From NCBI GenBank assembly GCA_025966365.1, contig JAICWV010000011.1:1-45014 (forward strand): a stretch of DNA of 45,014 bases, read 5' to 3'. This DNA is from Chloroflexota bacterium. GTDB lineage: Bacteria > Chloroflexota > UBA5177. The notes beneath the pieces were generated by a model. That model saw nothing but the letters and a program-made list of their open reading frames with translations. It ran no database searches and was not told where the DNA came from. Made by a program: the position numbers and the translations under genes. Positions 40,854-45,014 of this stretch are shown piece by piece. Every line of letters starts with the position of its first letter. Within the stretch, counting starts at the first letter, position 1.

Positions 40854-41816
40854 ATGATCTGCTCGACCTGCGGGGCCGAGAACGACCCGGGAGACATTCT
40901 CTGTGAGCAGTGCGGGGAGAGGTTAGAGACCGGCCTCAGCATCGAACCGGACACGGAGACACGGCGATTTGTCCTCGTGCCGGCCTCGGGAGCGCTGCCG
41001 ATTGCGTTGGAAGAGCGCATGGTCGTCGGGCGGATGAATACGTGCGACGTGTCCGTTCCCGACAAGTCCGTGTCGCGTGAGCACGCCCGCCTGAGCCGAC
41101 TGGCGGGCGGGTATCTACTTGAAGATTTGCAGAGTACCAACGGAACCCTCGTCAACGGATACAGAATCACGGAGGCGACGGTCGTGCGACCGGGAGACTC
41201 CTTGACGTTCGGAACCGTGGAGTTCCGGATGGCGGGGCCAGAAGAGGAGCCAGCGGTTGCTGAGGACCGCACCGGTGTGGAGACGTCGCCAGACGTCTCC
41301 ACACCAGCCAGGACCTATGTAGCAACCGCGACGGCGCCGGATGAGCCCCGAGCGCCGGCCTCCACCCAAGCAGCTTCGGTGCCGGCGGAGCAGCCCGTCG
41401 CGCCTGAATCGTCGGAGCTGCTGCCCGTTACGCCTCCCGCCGACGGGCAGGAGGCCGGACGCCTGGCAGACGAGGTCGTGGCAACCGCGGCCCATCTATC
41501 CGATCTGGCGCAACGGCTGGCCACTACTTCGATCTCGCGGGATGCCGACGTCACTTCGGCTCCGGGCGCAGCACCTGACCTCGCCGCCATCCGCGACGTT
41601 GTTGCCTCCGTGCCCGCGCCGCCAATGACCGACGACGAGCTGGCGGAGGCGCGAGAAATCCTCGAGGGCCTGGCGGACAACCCGAAGGACCTCGATCTGC
41701 TCATGCGAGTCCGTGACATGGCACCCCAGCTTTACCGGGTGGTGCAGCAATACGGGCAGCTTGAGCACGTTCTGACGGCCGTGGAGGAAGCGGCGGAGCG
41801 GAGCTCAGCCAGCTGA
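40854..41816 (+). CDS. zinc-ribbon + FHA domain protein
   Basis: A 320-residue cytosolic protein. N-terminal zinc ribbon CSTCGAENDPGDILCEQCGE (Cys3, 6, 17, 20); FHA domain around 40-120 with VGRMNTCDVSVPDKSVSREH and LQSTNGTLVNG, which binds phosphothreonine in known members; a Pro/Ala/Glu-rich linker; and a C-terminal helical part (DDELAEAREILEGLADNP ... QYGQLEHVLTAVEEAAERS). It may report on Ser/Thr kinase signalling, although no kinase gene is in the window. AAGGAGG is 6 nt before the ATG, deciding the start. A perfect 14-bp inverted repeat lies in the linker coding sequence. The 3' end overlaps the convergent HAD gene by 12 nt. Confidence 0.85.
   Translation: MICSTCGAENDPGDILCEQCGERLETGLSIEPDTETRRFVLVPASGALPIALEERMVVGRMNTCDVSVPDKSVSREHARLSRLAGGYLLEDLQSTNGTLVNGYRITEATVVRPGDSLTFGTVEFRMAGPEEEPAVAEDRTGVETSPDVSTPARTYVATATAPDEPRAPASTQAASVPAEQPVAPESSELLPVTPPADGQEAGRLADEVVATAAHLSDLAQRLATTSISRDADVTSAPGAAPDLAAIRDVVASVPAPPMTDDELAEAREILEGLADNPKDLDLLMRVRDMAPQLYRVVQQYGQLEHVLTAVEEAAERSSAS
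41274..41305. repeat. perfect 14-bp inverted repeat inside the FHA gene
   Basis: GGTGTGGAGACGTC (41274-41287), loop GCCA, GACGTCTCCACACC (41292-41305). It is in frame and codes for TGVETSPDVSTP in the flexible linker. No T-run follows. Could be a pause/termination hairpin, an operator-like palindrome or chance. Confidence 0.6.
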
Positions 41817-42494
41817 TCCGGACGCCCCGTGTGGCTGAAGGAACTCCCTCTGCCCAATCTCTCGCACGTCACCAATCCTGGCAACCGTTATGTCGGGCGC
41901 GGGGCCGGGATCCGTTTCGGCAGCATACTTTCCCTGTTCCACCAGCACGGTGGTGAATGTCGACGGGCATTCCTTCTCCAGCGCCGAGACAATCCGGGGC
42001 TTGTCGTCAATGGCAACGTAGTGGCGGGCCGGGAACCGAGCAAATACCCTATCCAGTTCCAGTTCCTTGTGCGCCACCACCATGACCCTCCCGTCCACTG
42101 CCTCGCCGATTCCACTCGCCTCTATCTTGTGGCGCTGGAAATTGGGATCTCCGTCGGACAGGACAACCGGCTCACCGAGCGTCGCGAGATAGGCAATGGT
42201 GTCGAGTGCGTGCGGATAGAGGTAACGCCGAAACGGAAACGAGTCCAGCATGTTCATGAGCCGCTCGCGGGTCCGCTTGCCGCCATGCCCGGCAGACATC
42301 CGAGAAACAGTGGCGGGAAAGTCGACGTAACCTCGATCGGCTCGCACCTGCTCGTACAGATCCCAGAACTCGCGCGCACCGTCCGGACCGAGTATGTCCT
42401 TTACCTCGGCATTGATTCCTTCCTTGGCCCGGTCATTGTCGAGCAAGGTATTGTCAACGTCCAGTAGAAAGACGAGCGCGGGAGTGTCCGGCAT
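41805..42494 (-). CDS. HAD family hydrolase
   Basis: A 229-residue cytosolic phosphatase-like protein of the haloacid dehalogenase superfamily. Motif I is FLLDVDNTLLDND (nucleophile and acid Asp). The helical cap follows (DLYEQVRADRGYVDFPATVSR), then motif II as VVLSDGDPNFQ, the motif III lysine probably in RHKIEASGI, and motif IV as HYVAIDDKPRIV. Substrate unknown. GGAG is 7 nt before the ATG and the start comes 3 nt after the LOG-family stop, so they form an operon. Its 3' end overlaps the FHA gene. Confidence 0.87.
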   Translation of the reverse strand: MPDTPALVFLLDVDNTLLDNDRAKEGINAEVKDILGPDGAREFWDLYEQVRADRGYVDFPATVSRMSAGHGGKRTRERLMNMLDSFPFRRYLYPHALDTIAYLATLGEPVVLSDGDPNFQRHKIEASGIGEAVDGRVMVVAHKELELDRVFARFPARHYVAIDDKPRIVSALEKECPSTFTTVLVEQGKYAAETDPGPAPDITVARIGDVREIGQREFLQPHGASGSAG

Positions 42495-42497
42495 TGA

Positions 42498-43280
42498 TTA
42501 CTCCGCGGTGGCCGCGAGGCCTCCAGCCGATGCCGTCGCCGCACGGTGAGCGGCGGTGATGATGTTTACGACCTCTTGCACGGAGTCAGTAATTGACAGG
42601 AGGGTGATATCGCCCGCCGAAATCTTGCTCTCCGTCAGCATCGGTCCGTTGATCCAGTCGATGAGTCCCTTCCAGTACTCCGAACCAAACAGAATCACCG
42701 GGAAGTGCTTGAGCTTTCCCGTCTGGATCAGCGTGAGGGCTTCAAACAGCTCGTCGAGCGTCCCAAAGCCCCCCGGAAAGACCACGAAGGCTTCCGCGTA
42801 CTTCGCAAACATAGTCTTGCGGGCAAAGAAGTAGCGAAACGAGATCGCGACGGAGACGTACGGGTTCGTACCCTGCTCGAAGGGAAGCTCGATGTTGAGG
42901 CCGACCGAAATGCCTTTCGCGTCCCAGGCCCCGCGGTTGGCTGCCTCCATGATTCCTGGGCCGCCGCCGGTGATCACCGCGAATCCTGCCTTCACCAGCT
43001 CGGCTCCCAACGCGCGCGCCTGCTCGTAAAAGGGATCGGAGGGCTGCGTTCGCGCTGAGCCGAAAATGGTCACCGCAGGTGGGAGCCCTGCCAGCGTGTC
43101 AAAGCCCTGGACGAATTCACTGACGATCCGCCACATTCGCCATGGATCGCCGTGCAAAAAATCGGGCCGGTCAAACCTGCGCTGAAGCAGCGATTCGTCG
43201 GCGGTGGTTGCGCCGGGGGGGAGGGTAGCCTCCTCGACGGTCTGCCTGTCCTCAGGATTAGGGTCGGATTGCCGTGCCAC
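42498..43280 (-). CDS. LOG family protein (nucleoside 5'-monophosphate phosphoribohydrolase-like)
   Basis: TIGR00730/LOG-type Rossmann-fold enzyme; family members cleave the base from cytokinin or other nucleoside monophosphates. The 260 residues contain VTIFGSARTQPSDPFYEQAR, the glycine-rich ITGGGPGIMEAANRGAW and the signature VFPGGFGTLDELFEALTL (PGGxGTxxE). I prefer GTG 43280: AAGGGGG is 5 nt upstream and a minus-strand TACAAT at 43304-43299 places the transcript start after the longer ATG at 43316. A C-terminal tail rich in alanine is unremarkable. First gene of a unit with the HAD hydrolase. Confidence 0.88.
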   Translation of the reverse strand: MARQSDPNPEDRQTVEEATLPPGATTADESLLQRRFDRPDFLHGDPWRMWRIVSEFVQGFDTLAGLPPAVTIFGSARTQPSDPFYEQARALGAELVKAGFAVITGGGPGIMEAANRGAWDAKGISVGLNIELPFEQGTNPYVSVAISFRYFFARKTMFAKYAEAFVVFPGGFGTLDELFEALTLIQTGKLKHFPVILFGSEYWKGLIDWINGPMLTESKISAGDITLLSITDSVQEVVNIITAAHRAATASAGGLAATAE

Positions 43281-43298
43281 ACGTACCCCCTTCATTCC

Positions 43299-43304
43299 AT
43301 TGTA
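43299..43304 (-). promoter_or_regulatory. putative -10 box of the LOG-family gene
   Basis: Minus-strand TACAAT; a start near 43292 leaves a 12-nt leader containing AAGGGGG before GTG 43280. Confidence 0.4.
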
Positions 43305-43321
43305 TGGATGGGACATTCACG

Positions 43322-43330
43322 TGATATACT
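43322..43330 (+). promoter_or_regulatory. putative extended -10 of secG
   Basis: TGATATACT combines an upstream TG with TATACT (43325-43330). Predicted start is near 43337, just before the leader hairpin. Confidence 0.5.
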
Positions 43331-43338
43331 CCGACGTT

Positions 43339-43361
43339 CCGCCGTCGGGCGGTTTTTCTTT
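43339..43361 (+). terminator. terminator-like hairpin in the secG leader
   Basis: CCGCC-GTCG-GGCGG followed by TTTTTCTTT (43353-43361) has the form of an intrinsic terminator but stands between the secG promoter and its start codon. It may attenuate secG transcription. It resembles the secA leader hairpin. Confidence 0.55.
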
Positions 43362-43378
43362 GGTCGAAAGGTTCTACC

Positions 43379-43597
43379 GTGAAAGAGGCTCTTCAGCTCG
43401 CGGAGCTCATCCTCGCCATCAGCCTGGTTGTGCTGATTCTCATGCAGTCCAGGGGCACCAGTCTGGGAAGCGTGTTCGGTCAGGAAGGAAGCGTTTTCCA
43501 CACGCGACGTGGCGCGGAGCGGGTGCTGTTTAACGTCACCATCGGGGTGGCCGCGGTCTTCGTAATTATCTCCCTCTTCCTGGCTCGCGTTTCCTAG
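43379..43597 (+). CDS. secG: preprotein translocase subunit SecG
   Basis: Small SecYEG subunit that assists SecA-driven export. The 72 residues give the typical two-helix hairpin: ALQLAELILAISLVVLILMQS, the conserved polar loop GTSLGSVFGQEGSVFHTRRG and VLFNVTIGVAAVFVIISLFLA. The GTG start follows AAAGG by 8 nt. It has its own extended -10 and a terminator-like hairpin in the leader. The M48 protease follows after 63 nt with no terminator between. Confidence 0.92.
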   Translation: MKEALQLAELILAISLVVLILMQSRGTSLGSVFGQEGSVFHTRRGAERVLFNVTIGVAAVFVIISLFLARVS

Positions 43598-43660
43598 GCG
43601 CACTGTTACACCCGCAATAGGCAGGTTTCGCAGTCCCCAGGTCGCGGGGTAGCATCTACT

Positions 43661-44803
43661 GTGAGCCACGACATAGAGACAGGGGACGACCAGCAGGCGG
43701 TTCGCTATGCGCGTACGCACCAGTGGCTGGCGCTCGCCGATCTGGCCCTGGGCATTTCACTCATGCTGCTCGCTCTGGCCTCCGGCTCATCCGCACGCCT
43801 GCGCGGCGGGGCGGAACGCGTGTCGCGCCGGTTCTCAACCGCGGTATACGCCTCGATCGGGATCGCGCTCATGTCGCTAATCTCGCTGCCGCTCAATTTC
43901 TACAGCGGACACGTGATCGAGCGGAGATTCGAGCTGTCGAACGAATCCCCCGTCAGCTGGTTTGCCGACTGGCTCAAGGGAGCCGTTCTGGGCGCGCTAC
44001 TGGGCGCGACGTTCGCGCAAGGAGCTCACTGGGTGATGAGGCGATGGCCGCGGCGATGGTGGGCCGTGCTCTCGGCCATGCTGGTTCCAGTGAGTGTACT
44101 CATGGTCAATCTGGCCCCGGTTCTGATCCTTCCGCTCTTCAACAAGTTCGAGCCTATCGCCGATGAGGAGATGGAGGTCCGGATCAAGAAACTGGCTGCC
44201 CATCAGGGAGTGACGGTCTCCCAGGTCATGACTATGAACATGAGCAAGCAAACCAAGAAGGCGAACGCCTTTTTTACCGGCGTGGGAAACACCAAACGGA
44301 TTGTCCTGGCAGACACGATGCTCGAGGCATTCACGCCGGAAGAGATTGAAGTGGTTCTGGCGCACGAGCTGGGACACCAGGTCCACCGCGACCTCTGGAA
44401 GCTCATCCTACTGCAGACGCCCTTGACGCTGGGCAGCTTCTTCGCGATGCAGCATGTCGCCCCGCCTCTGCTCCATCGCTGCGGCGCCGCATGGAACATC
44501 CGTGCGGAGGACGGTGTTCGAGACCCGGCCGCGCTTCCGCTTCTTGCACTCGTCGGGACCGGGTTCAGCGTCCTGTCCGCCCCGATTGTGAACGCTGTGG
44601 TGAGACGCGCGGTCGAACATCGGGCCGATGTTTACAGTCTCCATCTGACTAACAACCCATCCGCGTTCGTGACGGCCATGCGCAAACTGGGAACGATGAA
44701 CCTGGCCGATCCCGATCCTCCGCGGCTGATCAAGTGGTTCTTCCACAACCACCCGACGTTGAAGGAGAGAATCGAGTTCGCGGAGAGGTTCGACGCCGAC
44801 TGA
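43661..44803 (+). CDS. M48 family (Ste24/CAAX-protease-like) membrane metallopeptidase
   Basis: A 380-residue polytopic zinc protease resembling Ste24. N-terminal helices are WLALADLALGISLMLLALA and STAVYASIGIALMSLISLPL; the Ste24-like YSGHVIERRFELSNESP follows, then FNKFEPIADEEMEVRIKKLA, MSKQTKKANAFFTGVGNTKRIVLADTML, the zinc site VLAHELGHQVHRD (His about 235) and the third ligand glutamate in VEHRADVYSLHL. The C-terminus HNHPTLKERIEFAERF matches the family end. Likely substrates are misfolded or small membrane proteins; true CAAX processing is not expected in bacteria. GTG start, weak ribosome site. Confidence 0.9.
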   Translation: MSHDIETGDDQQAVRYARTHQWLALADLALGISLMLLALASGSSARLRGGAERVSRRFSTAVYASIGIALMSLISLPLNFYSGHVIERRFELSNESPVSWFADWLKGAVLGALLGATFAQGAHWVMRRWPRRWWAVLSAMLVPVSVLMVNLAPVLILPLFNKFEPIADEEMEVRIKKLAAHQGVTVSQVMTMNMSKQTKKANAFFTGVGNTKRIVLADTMLEAFTPEEIEVVLAHELGHQVHRDLWKLILLQTPLTLGSFFAMQHVAPPLLHRCGAAWNIRAEDGVRDPAALPLLALVGTGFSVLSAPIVNAVVRRAVEHRADVYSLHLTNNPSAFVTAMRKLGTMNLADPDPPRLIKWFFHNHPTLKERIEFAERFDAD

Positions 44804-44813
44804 GCTGAGGCAG

Positions 44814-45014
44814 TCAGGACACCGCGGCGTCGTACTGGTCCAGGCGCAAAGAGAGGACGTTTGAGGCGCCTTCGGCGTCAATGGTGAGACCGTAGAGCGC
44901 CGTCGCCGCAGCCATGGTCGCGCGGTTGTGCGTAACCACGATCGTTTGCATGCGTTCGCTCAGGTCGCGAAGCGCCTCCAGATACCTATCCACGTTGGTT
45001 TCATCCAGCGCAGC
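44814..45014 (-). CDS. smc: chromosome segregation protein SMC, C-terminal end (partial)
   Basis: The last 66 codons of a gene that continues past the window. The sequence begins ALDETNVDRYLEALRDLSER, then MQTIVVTHNRATMAAATALY and GLTIDAEGASNVLSLRL. This is the end of the SMC ATPase head: the tail of the Walker B segment (D in LDE), the H-loop THNR and the usual MSC-specific final strand. With SMC the head domains engage with ATP to hold DNA loops. The stop is at 44816-44814, and it is convergent with the M48 gene with 10 nt between; no terminator hairpin is seen. Confidence 0.9.
   Translation of the reverse strand, partial: AALDETNVDRYLEALRDLSERMQTIVVTHNRATMAAATALYGLTIDAEGASNVLSLRLDQYDAAVS

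Noticed and set aside
1-45014. Mobile elements, prophage, CRISPR arrays, defence islands
   Set aside because: No transposase, integrase, terminal repeats, regularly spaced repeats or phage genes were seen; gene content is uniformly chromosomal.

Overview
This is a GC-rich bacterial chromosomal window densely packed with housekeeping genes on both strands, with few gaps and no sign of phage, insertion sequences, CRISPR or rRNA. The best guess for the source is a member of the Chloroflexota or a neighbouring lineage such as Dormibacterota. Reasons: two tandem GT-C transferases resembling the Agl23/TIGR03663 group, a DUF3090 + SCO1664-family pair, type III pantothenate kinase, ThyX, single-chain glycyl-tRNA synthetase, menaquinone rather than ubiquinone context, frequent GTG/TTG starts and a tRNA with encoded CCA. 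This placement is inference from gene content; no marker was compared with a database.

Layout. 1-3.9 kb: start of pgk (minus), then gltX, tRNA-Val(UAC), a branched-chain aminotransferase and menG/ubiE (plus), closed by a strong hairpin. 3.9-8.3 kb: ppdK and glyS (minus). 8.3-13.5 kb: a metallo-hydrolase (plus) facing a minus-strand operon of enoyl-CoA hydratase, aldehyde dehydrogenase, thiolase and a Nudix hydrolase. 13.6-18.3 kb (plus): a short class B penicillin-binding protein, a membrane-anchored unknown, glutamate dehydrogenase and thiL. 18.3-24.5 kb: thyX with a small membrane protein (minus); coaX-ispE-lipoprotein (plus); a small unknown (minus); a SWIM-finger protein (plus); DUF3090/SCO1664 (minus); a short UvrC-like nuclease (plus).

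24.5-32.6 kb is the most distinctive part. A small membrane-associated protein faces a tightly spaced plus-strand gene train of ECF sigma factor, zinc anti-sigma factor, orphan peptide-type solute-binding protein, GT-C membrane transferase, and a second GT-C transferase fused to a C-terminal NHL beta-propeller. It looks like a self-regulated envelope or glycosylation operon.

32.6-45 kb: miaA-larC-larB (minus), then secA, prfB (with the classical +1 frameshift), an S41 protease, a small membrane protein and a zinc-ribbon/FHA protein (plus). These are followed by a HAD hydrolase and a LOG-family protein (minus), secG and an M48 protease (plus), and the last 66 codons of smc (minus).

Regulation visible in the sequence: many strong TATAAT-like -10 boxes with weak or no -35 box, one textbook TTGACA-17-TTTAAT promoter (24.87 kb, minus), related GC hairpins immediately after the presumed starts of secA and secG, a perfect 14-bp inverted repeat inside the FHA gene, and possible leaderless starts for the DUF3090/SCO1664 pair. 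No gap between genes exceeds 300 bases; the largest (about 24.83-25.08 kb) holds divergent promoter sequence.
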